Of a stretch of 46,366 nt of DNA, positions 24,631 through 34,500 are shown piece by piece. The stretch comes from an uncultured Bacteroidia bacterium (GTDB taxonomy: Bacteria > Bacteroidota > Bacteroidia > Bacteroidales > Prolixibacteraceae): NCBI GenBank assembly GCA_903902325.1, contig CAIUUO010000236.1:1-46366 (forward strand), in the 5' to 3' direction. Positions within the stretch are counted from its first letter, which is position 1. Each line of letters begins with the position of its first letter. The position numbers and the translations under genes were made by a program. The notes beneath the pieces are model-generated. The model did no database searches and was not told the origin of the DNA. It saw only the letters and a program-made list of their open reading frames with translations.

Positions 24631-25052
24631 GGGGACGACTGGGACGACTGGGACGACTAGGACGACTAGGACGACACGGATGACGGAGAGACGGAGATGA
24701 CTGGGAAGACTAGGACGACTTGGACGAGTGCTACTCCCGTTTTCCTGAGCATAGCCGAAGGGGCGTTTATTTGAAGGCGACAAACCGGTCCCTGAGCGAA
24801 GTCGAAGGGCAATGATTCAGCGGTACGAGGATGGAGCGACGGAGATGACTTGGATGATTGGGATGACTTGGACGACTGGGATGACTAGGATGACGGAGAG
24901 ACGGAGATGACGGAAAGACGGAAAGACGGAGTTATGGACTGGGAGACTTGGGGACTGTGAGAGCGCAACTTTGCGGCTCCCTGAGCCTGTCGAAGGGTCG
25001 AAAGGCTGATATAACAGAGAAAGGAGGTTGGTCCCTGAGCGAAGTCGACGGG
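24631..25052. repeat. Repeat-filled intergenic region: 9-nt arrays and REP-like elements
   Basis: Two runs of a degenerate 9-nt unit (GGGACGACT, GGATGACTA and GACGGAGA relatives) at 24631-24728 and 24828-24958 alternate with four REP-like elements. The REP copies are CCTGAGCATAGCCGAAGGGG (24744-24763), CCCTGAGCGAAGTCGAAGGG (24790-24809), CCCTGAGCCTGTCGAAGGG (24979-24997) and CCCTGAGCGAAGTCGACGGG (25033-25052). The apparent minus-strand reading frame across the region is repeat-derived. Confidence 0.75.
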
Positions 25053-25330
25053 TTTTAACTTCGTGATTCAAGAATCTGATAATTAGAATTTGACTGGGTG
25101 AAACGAATTGGAGATATGAGCTATAAGACATGAGAAATGAGATTGACCGAAGCAAAATTGGCACAAAGCACCAGTACAGACGCAGCATGCTGCGTCTCAT
25201 CCCAAATATTCACAAAACTTTTCATGGGATCAATAATAGCTAAATGAAAAAGGCAGCCCCAAATTTCAGAGCGACAGCCTTTTTCAATTTATTTCAATTT
25301 ATATCTATTTATTTCAATCTGTCTCCTGCC
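25053..25330. repeat. Intergenic tail with a perfect 20-bp palindrome
   Basis: AGACGCAGCATGCTGCGTCT at 25178-25197 is a perfect palindrome in the space downstream of rpe. It has no T-tract and looks like a dispersed palindromic repeat more than a terminator. Near the end, 25281-25318, ATTTATTTCAATTTAT-type phrases are repeated. Confidence 0.7.
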
Positions 25331-25981
25331 TCAGCAATTCTTCAGCGCCTCAATTGTAGCAGTAGGATCAGCAGCACTGAAGACAAAATTCCCTGCTACC
25401 AGCACATCGGCTCCGGTCATGAAGAGTTGCCTCCCGGTATCGAGATTGACACCGCCATCGACCTCTATCAAAGTCTCAGGTGACAAGGTGTTTACCATCT
25501 GGCGCAGCGTGGCCAGCCTCTTGTAGCTGCCCTGGATGAATCTTTGCCCACCGAATCCTGGGTTGACGGTCATCAGCAGGATCAGATCCAGATCATGCAT
25601 GATGTCTATCAGCAATTGCACGGGGGTATGAGGATTGATGGCGACTCCTGCCTTCATTCCCAGTTCACGGATGGCTCCTACCGTCCTGTGCAGGTGCGGG
25701 CAGGTTTCATAGTGAACAGTGAGAATATCGGCGCCGGCTGCTTTAAAGCGCTCGAGGTACCTGTCGGGATCTGAAATCATCAGGTGAACGTCAAGCGGCT
25801 TTTCAGCCACTTTTTTTATTTGTTCGATGACAGGCAGTCCAAAGGATATATTAGGGACAAAATGTCCGTCCATTACGTCACAGTGGATCCAGTCGGCCGA
25901 ACTACGGTTAACCATTCGGATCTCGTCTCCAAGCCGGGTAAAATCGGCAGCTAAAAGTGAGGGTGCAATCAATCGTTTCAC
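25331..25981 (-). CDS. rpe: Ribulose-phosphate 3-epimerase
   Basis: Interconverts ribulose 5-phosphate and xylulose 5-phosphate in the pentose phosphate pathway; a TIM-barrel metalloenzyme. Family blocks are LIAPSLLAADFTRLGDE, the metal-site region WIHCDVMDGHFVPNISFG, and the phosphate-binding NPGFGGQRF and VDGGVN. A TTG at 26005 could start the frame, but it lies inside a -7 promoter element, so the GTG at 25981 (MKRLIAPSLL, 216 aa) is chosen; this also fits the family's usual beginning. It follows the sigma-factor gene on the same strand. Confidence 0.94.
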   Translation of the reverse strand: MKRLIAPSLLAADFTRLGDEIRMVNRSSADWIHCDVMDGHFVPNISFGLPVIEQIKKVAEKPLDVHLMISDPDRYLERFKAAGADILTVHYETCPHLHRTVGAIRELGMKAGVAINPHTPVQLLIDIMHDLDLILLMTVNPGFGGQRFIQGSYKRLATLRQMVNTLSPETLIEVDGGVNLDTGRQLFMTGADVLVAGNFVFSAADPTATIEALKNC

Positions 25982-26002
25982 GACAGGGTATTTTTGTTCA
26001 AA

Positions 26003-26010
26003 CAAATATA
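26003..26010 (-). promoter_or_regulatory. Candidate -7 element of rpe
   Basis: TATATTTG (minus strand, 26010-26003) is a perfect TAnnTTTG placed in the gap after the sigma-factor gene, 22 bases before the GTG start of rpe. Its upstream half would reach into the end of the sigma-factor gene. No strong -33 box is seen. Confidence 0.45.
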
Positions 26011-26028
26011 CCCTTTTTGGTTTAGATC

Positions 26029-26898
26029 TTAGCCGAGGTAAGGTTTTAAAATTGCGAGAAATTGGTCGGATCTTAATTTCCGGATGCTATGGTCTCTGAT
26101 CTGTCTTATCCGCTCACGGGTTAAGCCAAATGTGTTGCCAATATCATCAAGAGCTAATGCTGAGGTTCCGTTCAAGCCGTAATAGGAAGAGAGGATGGCT
26201 GCATCGCGGCCGTCCAGTTTACACAACAGTCGGTCAATCTCAATTTTAAGGGATGTTTCTATCAAGTCATTGTCGGGACTGGGAGTTAATTCATTTGCAT
26301 ATAAATCATACTGACTGTTTTCATTTTCTTCTTCATCAAAGAGAGGAGCATCAAGTGAAAAGTGTAATCCCGCAGATTGGAGAGAATATTCTACCAACAG
26401 ACTGTTCATCTCCAGCATTTCTGCGATCTCACCGATGGTCGGTTCCCTTTGGAACTCCTGCTCAAGCCTGCCATAGGCCCGACTGATTCTACTGATGGTA
26501 TCAACTTTGTTTTGCGGTAGTTTAACCAGTCGGGCATGTTCTGCCAGGGCCTGAAGAATGGATTGCCGAACCCACCAAACAGCATAAGAGATAAATTTGA
26601 AGCCTTTCGTCGCATCAAACCTCTGAGCGGCTTTAATCAGACCTAAATTTCCTTCATTGATCAGGTCTGTGAGGGGCAATCCCTGATTCTGGTATTGTTT
26701 AGCAACAGAAATCACGAACCTGAGATTGGATTTAACCAAGATATCCAGGGCGGCGTGATTTCCGATCTTAATCTGTTGTGACAAAAATATTTCTTCGTCA
26801 CCGGTTAGTAGTTTGATCTTCCCTATTTCAAGAAGATACTTGTCCAGAGAGGGAGCCTCCCTGGTGGTAATCTGTTTAATAATCCTGAGCTGTCTCAT
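26029..26898 (-). CDS. RpoD/SigA-family RNA polymerase sigma factor
   Basis: A 289-aa sigma-70 of the short Bacteroidota type without the large region 1.1 or spacer. It begins MRQLRIIKQITTREAPSLDKYLLEIG (region 1.2). Region 2 is NLRFVISVAKQYQNQGLPLTDLINEGNLGLIKAAQRFD, with the -10 recognition part FISYAVWWVRQSI, and region 4 contains the helix-turn-helix LALDDIGNTFGLTRERIRQIR. Several usually invariant positions differ from the primary factor as I remember it (LAEHARLVKLPQNK, SSYYGLNGTSA), so it may be a paralogue rather than the housekeeping sigma. Confidence 0.88.
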   Translation of the reverse strand: MRQLRIIKQITTREAPSLDKYLLEIGKIKLLTGDEEIFLSQQIKIGNHAALDILVKSNLRFVISVAKQYQNQGLPLTDLINEGNLGLIKAAQRFDATKGFKFISYAVWWVRQSILQALAEHARLVKLPQNKVDTISRISRAYGRLEQEFQREPTIGEIAEMLEMNSLLVEYSLQSAGLHFSLDAPLFDEEENENSQYDLYANELTPSPDNDLIETSLKIEIDRLLCKLDGRDAAILSSYYGLNGTSALALDDIGNTFGLTRERIRQIRDHSIRKLRSDQFLAILKPYLG

Positions 26899-27349
26899 AA
26901 GTCAAGCTTTGAACCGCTCCGGCAATAACAGAAGAAGCATCGTTCTACAGTCTGAAAACTGACAATTTTGACAATTGAGATTATAACAATATTACATTAA
27001 AAAAAGGAGGAAAAGAAATAATATAGACGTTATTTTCACAAATTGTTCATTTATTTTCACTACTTGTTTCAAGAAATGGCTGGCTTTAAAATATTTAGTT
27101 AACCAAAACATCCGTATATTTTGAAAGAATTGGAATGGAGTATTTTTTTATGTTTATGATTTTTTTGGTCCCTGATGAAAAATGAAGAATAGAAAGCAAT
27201 AGGTTGGATAAAAAATCAAAATTTAGGGAAAGGCTTTCAAGAAATGTCAACTTATTACCGAAACAATCGTTTCAATTTTGATTAGAGGTTGGAACTTGTG
27301 TCTTTTCGACCCTACTTAACGTTAAATAATCTTTAAAAAAGCCACATTA
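26899..27349. other. A+T-rich intergenic region between divergent sigma and rho genes
   Basis: Some 450 bases without a gene, upstream of both the sigma-factor gene and rho. A small palindrome GAAACAATCGTTTC lies at 27260-27273. No promoter for the sigma gene was recognised on the minus strand. Confidence 0.5.
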
Positions 27350-27380
27350 TTTGTGAATTAAAATCTTATGACTACATTTG
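27350..27380 (+). promoter_or_regulatory. Promoter of rho
   Basis: TTTG (27350-27353), 19 nt, TACATTTG (27373-27380) is a full match to the Bacteroidota vegetative promoter (-33 TTTG, -7 TAnnTTTG). Transcription would begin near 27387, giving a leader of about 136 nt, which is long enough for the feedback control often seen for rho. Confidence 0.7.
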
Positions 27381-27522
27381 CCTAGATTTAGATCAGAAAT
27401 CTGACACAATATCTTCAAAACATCCCATTATTTCTTCCTAAGTTATTTATTAATAGAATAGAAATTTTAAACATTTTGTTGCTCCTTGCAACATCTGTTT
27501 TGATTACAAATCAACAAAAAAC

Positions 27523-29388
27523 ATGTACGACATCCTGGAACTGAGCAAGAAACTCTTGCCGGAATTGCGCGAAATTGGTAAAGAATTGAATATCAAGCGC
27601 ATCGAGTCTTTCAAGAAGCAAGACCTTATTTACACAATCCTTGATACGCAGGCTATCAGAGATTCAGTCATAAAAGTGCCTGAGAAAAAAGCCCCTCAAC
27701 CCGACAAGGGTTTACCCAAACCGCCAAAGGTTAAGGTAGAGGTAAAGCCTTCTGCCGAGAAGAAAGTTATCAAAATCGTCAAGAAAGTTGCTGAACCGCA
27801 GATTGGTGAAACAAATGAAAATATTACTGCGGAACAAAGTTTGGCAATTCCTGTCATGGAAAGCAGTCTTTTCCCTTTTGAACCTGCAGAAAATTTTTCG
27901 GATGACTCTCATATAGACAAGCCATTTCTACCGAAAGCGGACAAGGCGCACAAAGACAATGTCAACCCGAAAGAGCGCAGGCCGCGGGTGCTTCGCAGTG
28001 AATCCGCTATTTTATCCGTGAGTTCAGCAACCCCTGTTCCAGAAGAATCTGAACAGACGACTGAGACGGAGGTTGAGAAAACCGAAACTGAAATTTCGGA
28101 AGCCCGGACCGAAGAGAAAAGGGCTCCGATTATTAAGAACTTTCAGAAAAAGGAGTTTCCCGGAAGCCCGCAAAACCTGAGTCAACCATTCCCTGGTAAA
28201 AATCAGAATGGACAACAGTCGTCCCAATTGAAGCAGATTGAACCTAAAGAGACTGAAAAATCGTATGATTTTGAGGGAGTTATCAACCAGACCGGCGTGC
28301 TTGAGATCATGCAGGAGGGTTATGGTTTTCTTCGTTCTTCGGATTACAACTATCTTACTTCACCCGACGATATTTATGTTTCACAGTCGCAGATCAAATT
28401 ATTCGGTCTGAAGACAGGTGATACGGTTCATGGTATTATCCGTCCGCCCAAAGAAGGCGAAAAATATTTCCCACTGGTTAAAGTGGTTGAGATCAATGGC
28501 CGCAGTCCGGAATATATCCGCGACCGTGTACCGTTCGAACACTTAACTCCGCTTTTCCCCGACGAAAAATTCAATCTGGCCGGAAAGTTCAGCAGCATCT
28601 CATCCAGAGTGGTCGACATGTTTGCCCCTATCGGGAAAGGACAACGTGGATTGATCGTAGCGCAGCCAAAAACAGGTAAAACGATGTTGCTGAAAGATAT
28701 TGCAAATGCCATCGCTGCCAACCATCCCGAGGTGTACATGATCATCCTGCTGATAGACGAACGTCCTGAAGAGGTAACCGACATGGCCCGAAGCGTGAAT
28801 GCCGAAGTCATTTCGTCCACTTTTGATGAACCGGCAGAGCGTCACGTACGCATCGCCAACATGGTACTAGAGAAAGCCAAAAGGCTTGTAGAGTGCGGTC
28901 ATGATGTTGTGATCCTGCTTGACTCCATCACCCGTCTGGCAAGAGCATACAATACTGTTGCACCTGCTTCCGGAAAAGTTCTTTCGGGTGGGGTTGATGC
29001 CAATGCACTTCACAAACCAAAACGCTTCTTCGGAGCGGCACGTAACATCGAAGAGGGTGGATCACTTACGATCTTAGCTACTGCTTTGACTGATACAGGC
29101 TCCAAAATGGACGATGTTATCTTCGAAGAGTTCAAGGGAACAGGCAATATGGAACTCCAGCTCGACCGCAAACTGTCGAACCGCCGCGTATTCCCGTCTG
29201 TCGATATACTTGCTTCCAGTACACGTCGCGAGGATCTGCTGCTTGAAAAGGCAATGCTCGACAAGATCTGGGTTCTCCGTAACTTCCTTAATGGCATGAA
29301 TTCTGTTGAGGCGATGGAGTTTGTCCGTGACCGGTTGTCAAAAACCAATTCCAATGAAGAATTTATCATTTCGATGAATTCCAATTAG
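27523..29388 (+). CDS. rho: Transcription termination factor Rho
   Basis: Hexameric RNA helicase that ends transcripts. Order of parts: N-terminal Rho domain (1-50, [20 protein letters not shown]); a long charged insertion rich in K, E and P (about 55-245) typical of Bacteroidota Rho; the RNA-binding cold-shock-like domain (about 250-330, [20 protein letters not shown]); then the RecA-like ATPase with Walker A AQPKTGKT (380-387, K386) and the conserved [10 protein letters not shown] and [13 protein letters not shown] blocks. At 621 aa it is complete. It has its own promoter and is followed by a strong intrinsic terminator. Confidence 0.96.
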   Translation: MYDILELSKKLLPELREIGKELNIKRIESFKKQDLIYTILDTQAIRDSVIKVPEKKAPQPDKGLPKPPKVKVEVKPSAEKKVIKIVKKVAEPQIGETNENITAEQSLAIPVMESSLFPFEPAENFSDDSHIDKPFLPKADKAHKDNVNPKERRPRVLRSESAILSVSSATPVPEESEQTTETEVEKTETEISEARTEEKRAPIIKNFQKKEFPGSPQNLSQPFPGKNQNGQQSSQLKQIEPKETEKSYDFEGVINQTGVLEIMQEGYGFLRSSDYNYLTSPDDIYVSQSQIKLFGLKTGDTVHGIIRPPKEGEKYFPLVKVVEINGRSPEYIRDRVPFEHLTPLFPDEKFNLAGKFSSISSRVVDMFAPIGKGQRGLIVAQPKTGKTMLLKDIANAIAANHPEVYMIILLIDERPEEVTDMARSVNAEVISSTFDEPAERHVRIANMVLEKAKRLVECGHDVVILLDSITRLARAYNTVAPASGKVLSGGVDANALHKPKRFFGAARNIEEGGSLTILATALTDTGSKMDDVIFEEFKGTGNMELQLDRKLSNRRVFPSVDILASSTRREDLLLEKAMLDKIWVLRNFLNGMNSVEAMEFVRDRLSKTNSNEEFIISMNSN

Positions 29389-29417
29389 GAAGTACTTAAA
29401 GTGCACTAGAGTGAACT

Positions 29418-29462
29418 AAAGTGCCTAAAGTTGGAGGATCTCCGGACTTTAGGCACTTTTTT
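29418..29462 (+). terminator. Intrinsic terminator of rho
   Basis: AAAGTGCCTAAAGT (29418-29431) pairs perfectly with ACTTTAGGCACTTT (29446-29459), followed by a T-run to 29462. The 14-nt loop itself holds GGAG/CTCC. The right arm shares its wording with the repeats at 29700-29743 and 31410-31452. Confidence 0.88.
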
Positions 29463-29817
29463 GTTGCGGGTTACAAGTTACGGGATAAAGGTTACAGAAT
29501 GTTCCACAAGACTTCCGTCTTTCCGTTTTCTCCGTCACTTCAGTCACTGATTTCCCAGTCCCTGAGCCGATAAAATGGCAAGTTCCACGAGACCATTGAT
29601 TAGAGCGTTCTTTACTTTATCCTTTATCCTTTATCCTTTCATACCTGATTATGTCATAATGCCTTGAAGTTATGTTCATATCTTGATAAATGCTTCCGTA
29701 CTTTAGGCACTTTAGATCACTTTAGACACTTTAGGCACTTTTATTTTTAATAGGTATAAATAGCACTCAACTTCACAAATTGTTATTTGGAGATTACATA
29801 ATCTGTTGGATTCTGTT
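29463..29817. repeat. Intergenic region with CACTTTAGGCA and CTTTATC repeats
   Basis: At 29516-29560 lies CCGTCTTTCCGTTTTCTCCG text of the 9-nt array family (minus orientation), ending in a partial REP (CCCTGAGCCGAT). At 29614-29638 CTTTATC is repeated. At 29700-29743 ACTTTAGGCACTTTAG is followed by ATCACTTTAGACACTTTAG and GCACTTTT. No gene is seen. Confidence 0.6.
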
Positions 29818-29825
29818 TATTTTTG
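29818..29825 (+). promoter_or_regulatory. Candidate -7 element of the ATPase gene
   Basis: TATTTTTG matches TAnnTTTG, 20 bases before the GTG start codon. There is no good -33 box at the usual spacing. Confidence 0.35.
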
Positions 29826-29844
29826 TTGCCTATTCATTCTCTAA

Positions 29845-31023
29845 GTGGAGCATTTTTTCGAAACACATAAACTTTTGGTCAGCGCAGTCGATACCACCAT
29901 CGTCAGGGGATTGTACAATGAGATCGACTGGAGTGAAAGGATCATTGGAATCAAGGGATTCCGGGGTGTCGGGAAAACAACCTTCCTGCTCAATCATATC
30001 CGGGAGAAATTTGGAGATTCGCGTGACTGTCTCTACGTGAACCTGAATGATTTCTATTTTTCTAGAAGAAGGATCTTTTCTTTCGCCGATGAGTTTTACA
30101 AACGGGGAGGCAAGGTCCTGGTTCTGGATCAGATTCATAAATACCCCGACTGGTCGGCAGAATTGCGCCAGTGTTACGATGAACTGCCCGGATTGCAGAT
30201 GATCTTCGGTAGTTCTCCTGTTTCAAGTATTCTGGAAGAAAATGATGACCTGAAGGATATTGCCAAAATTTATCACCTTGAAGGGTTGTCTTTCCGCGAG
30301 TTTTTAAACTACAGGTCTGGAAGTAATTTCGAGAAACTCTTGCTGGAAGATATCCTGGTAAGGCATAAGGAAATTGTTCCGGATATTATAAAATCTGTCA
30401 GGCCTCTTGCCTATTTCCCTGAATACCTTAAATGTGGTTATTATCCCTATTTCATCAAGAATCCTGAATTTTACGGCGAGAGTCTGCTCAGGCATGTCAA
30501 CCTAGCTTTGGAGATCGACGTAACTTACCTCAATCAGATAGAGTTGAAATATCTTCCAAAACTGCGCAAATTACTGCAGATTATCGGATCCCAGGTGCCA
30601 TTCTCTCCCAACGTAAGTAAAATTAGCGCAGATATAGAGACATCGCGTGCGACGGTACTGAATTACCTGCGTTACCTCAAAAATGCAAGGCTGATCGATC
30701 TCCTCTTTGAAAACGGAACCAATGGTCAGCTTCAGAAACCGGAAGTGGTTTATCTGCACAATACCAACCTGCTTCATATCATTGCCCCCGACAACATCAA
30801 CAACCGCAACCTGCGTACCACTTTTTTCTACAATCAGGTAGGTTCCCGGAATAGTGTAAAATCGGCTAAATTGCTAGATTTCAGGGTAGATGGACAATAT
30901 GAATTTGTCATTGGAGGGAAATATACCCAGACGCTTGGTGAAAATTGTTTCGCGGCAGCGGATATGATTGAATCGGGAGAAGGGAATACGATTCCATTGT
31001 GGTTGTTTGGGTTCCTTTATTGA
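29845..31023 (+). CDS. AAA ATPase of the AAA_14/DUF4143 type
   Basis: A 392-aa P-loop ATPase with Walker A GFRGVGKTT (38-46) and a Walker B-like stretch KVLVLDQIHKY (90-100), where Q follows the aspartate. The order of blocks (LEGLSFREFLNYRSG, then a helical middle and a winged-helix-like SRATVLNYLRYLKNARLI) and the C-terminal nuclease-like region fit the AAA_14 plus DUF4143 family, common and mobile in Bacteroidota; function unknown. The GTG start directly follows an in-frame stop, so no longer form is possible. It stands alone, with repeats of one family on both sides. Confidence 0.85.
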   Translation: MEHFFETHKLLVSAVDTTIVRGLYNEIDWSERIIGIKGFRGVGKTTFLLNHIREKFGDSRDCLYVNLNDFYFSRRRIFSFADEFYKRGGKVLVLDQIHKYPDWSAELRQCYDELPGLQMIFGSSPVSSILEENDDLKDIAKIYHLEGLSFREFLNYRSGSNFEKLLLEDILVRHKEIVPDIIKSVRPLAYFPEYLKCGYYPYFIKNPEFYGESLLRHVNLALEIDVTYLNQIELKYLPKLRKLLQIIGSQVPFSPNVSKISADIETSRATVLNYLRYLKNARLIDLLFENGTNGQLQKPEVVYLHNTNLLHIIAPDNINNRNLRTTFFYNQVGSRNSVKSAKLLDFRVDGQYEFVIGGKYTQTLGENCFAAADMIESGEGNTIPLWLFGFLY

Positions 31024-31506
31024 GAACGACTGGGACGAGGGGACGACTAGGACGACTAGGACGACGGGGACGAGTGGACGACTAGGATGAGCGGACGAGG
31101 GGGCGAAGGCTAACTTGAACTTTTGACGGAGAGACGGAGAGACAAGACTGGGGGACTGGGAGACCGGGACGAAAGGACCACCAAGATGAAGGGATGACGG
31201 AAGGATGCGTTCGTTACCCCGAAGGGGTTAAATATTAATAGCCCCGGGTGGAGTGTAACGGAACCCGGGGATAGAGAATGAGAGGAGATCCCCGTCCGGG
31301 TTAGCGTTAAATAAAAGAGACTATTCTCATTTCGGACGGAAGGGTTCAAAAGATGAGAGCAGAGAATCGAGTAAAGGAGATAAGATAAAATTTAGATAAA
31401 AGCGCAAGAACTATAGGCATTTTAGGCACTTTAGTTCACTTTAGGCAATTTTTTAAAAATGGATAAAAAAAGAATAAGAGATATTTAATTCACAAATGCA
31501 AAGAAA
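31024..31506. repeat. Intergenic region: 9-nt array, GC-rich hairpins, CACTTTAGGCA repeat
   Basis: Three kinds of repeat in order. First, GGGACGAGG/GGACGACTA-type units begin at the stop codon of the ATPase and run to about 31205. Second, two GC hairpins: ACCCC/GGGGT (31216-31228) and CCCCGGGT/ACCCGGGG (31242-31270), followed by GATCCCCGTCCGGGTT. Third, TAGGCATTTTAGGCACTTT with TTCACTTTAGGCAATTTTTT at 31405-31455. No -7 promoter element for nifJ was recognised. Confidence 0.7.
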
Positions 31507-34500
31507 ATGAGTAAAGAGAAAAAGTTTATCACCTGTGACGGTAATTATGCGGCTTCTTACATCAGCTACATGTTTAGCGAAGTGGCCTGTATTTATCCTA
31601 TTACACCTTCCTCCACCATGGCAGAGGTGGTGGACGAATGGGCGGCCAATGGCCGTAAGAATATTTTTGGTCAGAAAATGCGCATCACCGAGATGCAGAG
31701 TGAAGGGGGCGCGGCAGGTGCCGTTCACGGTTCACTGCAATCGGGTGCACTCACAACTACTTATACAGCCTCTCAGGGACTTCTGCTGATGATCCCCAAC
31801 ATGTACAAGATTGCCGGGGAACTGTTGCCTACCGTTTTCCACGTTAGTGCACGTGCCCTTGCCGGACATGCTCTTTCGATCTTTGGTGACCATAGTGACG
31901 TGTATGCATGCCGCCAGACCGGGTTCGCCATGCTGGCCTCCGGTTCTGTCCAGGAAACCATGGACCTCAGCGGTGTTGCTCACCTTGCCACCCTCAAGAC
32001 CCGTGTGCCATTCCTGAATTTCTTTGATGGTTTCCGTACTTCGCATGAGATTCAGAAGATCGAAGCGATGAACCAGGAGAAGATTGCCGCGCTGATCGAT
32101 CAGGATTCACTTCAGGATTTCCGCAACCGCGCCCTGAATCCGGAGCATCCTTTTACGCGTGGTACTGCCCAGAATCCTGATATTTTCTTTCAGGCCAAAG
32201 AGGCTTGCAACCCATTCTATGATGCAGTTCCGGATGTAGTTGAATCCTACATGCAAGAGATTACTAAAATCACAGGCAGGGAATACCATCCATTTACCTA
32301 TTATGGCGCAAAGGATGCCGAAAACGTTGTGGTTGCCATGGGTTCAGTTACAGAAACTATCCGTGAAGTCATTGATTACCTGAATGCACAGGGCAATAAA
32401 TATGGTTTGGTAAGCGTTCACCTGTACCGTCCTTTTGCCACCAAATATTTCTTCAATGTGATGCCATCTTCCGTGAAGAAGATTACGGTTCTTGACCGCA
32501 CCAAAGAACCGGGAGCCAATGGCGAACCGCTTTACCTGGATGTCCGCGATGCGTTCTATGGCAAGGAAAATTGCCCGATCATCGTTGGTGGTCGTTACGG
32601 TTTAGGATCCAAGGATGTGACTCCATCTCAGATCATAGCCGTTTACAAGAACATGGAGATGAAAGAGCCGAAAGGCAAATTCACCATCGGTATCGTGGAT
32701 GACGTGACTTTCACTTCGCTGCCATTGCTTCCTGAGATCAAAGTATCGGCTGATGACATCTACGAAGCCAAATTCTATGGTTTGGGTTCAGACGGAACAG
32801 TGGGTGCCAACAAGAACTCCATCAAAATCATTGGTTCTGCAACTGACAAATATTGCCAGGCCTATTTCGCCTACGACTCCAAGAAGTCGGGTGGATTTAC
32901 CGCCTCGCACCTGCGTTTCGGCGACAGTCCGATTCGTTCCACCTATTTGATCACGACTCCTGACTTCGTGGCTTGCCACGTACAGGCCTACATCCATCTA
33001 TACGATGTATTGAAAGGGCTGAAAAAAGGAGGATCCTTCCTGTTGAATACCATCTGGGAAGAGGATGAAGTTAAAAGACGCCTTCCCAACTCCATGAAGA
33101 AATTCCTGGCTGAGAATGAAATCAAATTTTATACCATCAACGGTACCAAATTGGCTGTTGACCTTGGTCTGGGCAATCGTACCAACACCATCATGCAGGC
33201 AGCTTTCTTCAAAATCACCAACGTCATTCCATTCGATCTTGCTGTCGAACAGATGAAAAAGGCGATTGTGAAATCCTACGGTATGAAGGGTGAACAGATT
33301 GTCAACATGAATTTCTCGGCTGTTGATGCTGGCGGAAACAACGTTGTCAAGATCGAAGTTCCTGCAGAATGGGCTAAACTGACTGCAGAAGCTGAAGTAG
33401 TAGATATGGATCGCCCTGACTTTATCCGCAGGGCAGTTGACGTGATCAATGCACAAAAGGGCGATGACCTTCCGGTTTCCATTTTCAAGGGAATCGAAGA
33501 CGGTACATTCCCGGCAGGAACGACGGCTTACGAAAAACGCGGTATCGCCGTGGATGTTCCTGAGTGGATCGACGACAATTGTATCCAGTGCAACCAGTGT
33601 TCGTATGTTTGTCCCCACGCTGCCATCCGTCCATTCCTGATCAGCGAGGAAGAAATGGCCAAGTTGCCTGAAGGAACCACCGGTGTAAAAGCCAATGGCA
33701 AACAATATGCCGGACTGACCTTCCGTATCCAGGTTTCTCCGTATGACTGTACAGGTTGCGGCAACTGTGCCGACGTTTGTCCATCGAAAGAGAAAGCGCT
33801 TGTGATGAAACCGCTCGAGTCACAGGAGGCGCAGTCTCCACGCTGGAACGCCATCGACAAGTTCGTTACCTACAAGGATAAGCTTGCCGAAAAAGACAAG
33901 AACATTAAAAATTCACAGTTTGCACAACCACTCTTTGAGTTCTCGGGTGCCTGTGCAGGTTGTGGTGAAACCCCCTATATCAAATTGATCACCCAATTGT
34001 TCGGAGAACGGATGATGGTGGCCAATGCAACCGGATGTTCATCCATCTACGGTGGTTCTGCTCCGGCAACCTCCTATACCGCCAACAAGGAGAGTGGACA
34101 CGGTCCGGCATGGGCCAATTCACTCTTCGAAGACAATGCCGAATATGGTTTCGGAATGAACGAAGGGGTGAACTTCAGCCGCGACCGCATTGCTGACATC
34201 ATGAAATCAGCCATGGAGGCAGGAGTAAGCGCTGCCGAGACAGAAGCTTTCAACGAATGGATAGAGAACCGTGAGGATGCAGCGGGTTCAGAAACAGCTA
34301 CCGCGAAAGTGCTGGCAGCTGTTTCAGGCAAAAGTGAAAAATATGCCATGGAACTCGTTTCCCTGAAACAATACATGATCAAGAAATCTGTTTGGATTTT
34401 TGGCGGAGACGGCTGGGCGTATGACATCGGTTATGGAGGTTTGGACCATGTCCTTGCATCCGGACAGAATGTAAACATCCTGGTTCTGGACACCGAAGTT

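Noticed and set aside
24631-25052. Possible CRISPR array
   Set aside because: The repeated unit is only 9 nt, degenerate and tandem, with no 30-40 nt spacers between fixed repeats.
24817-25200. 127-aa minus-strand reading frame
   Set aside because: Its sequence (VILVIPVVQVIPIIQVI) comes directly from the 9-nt repeats and REP elements.
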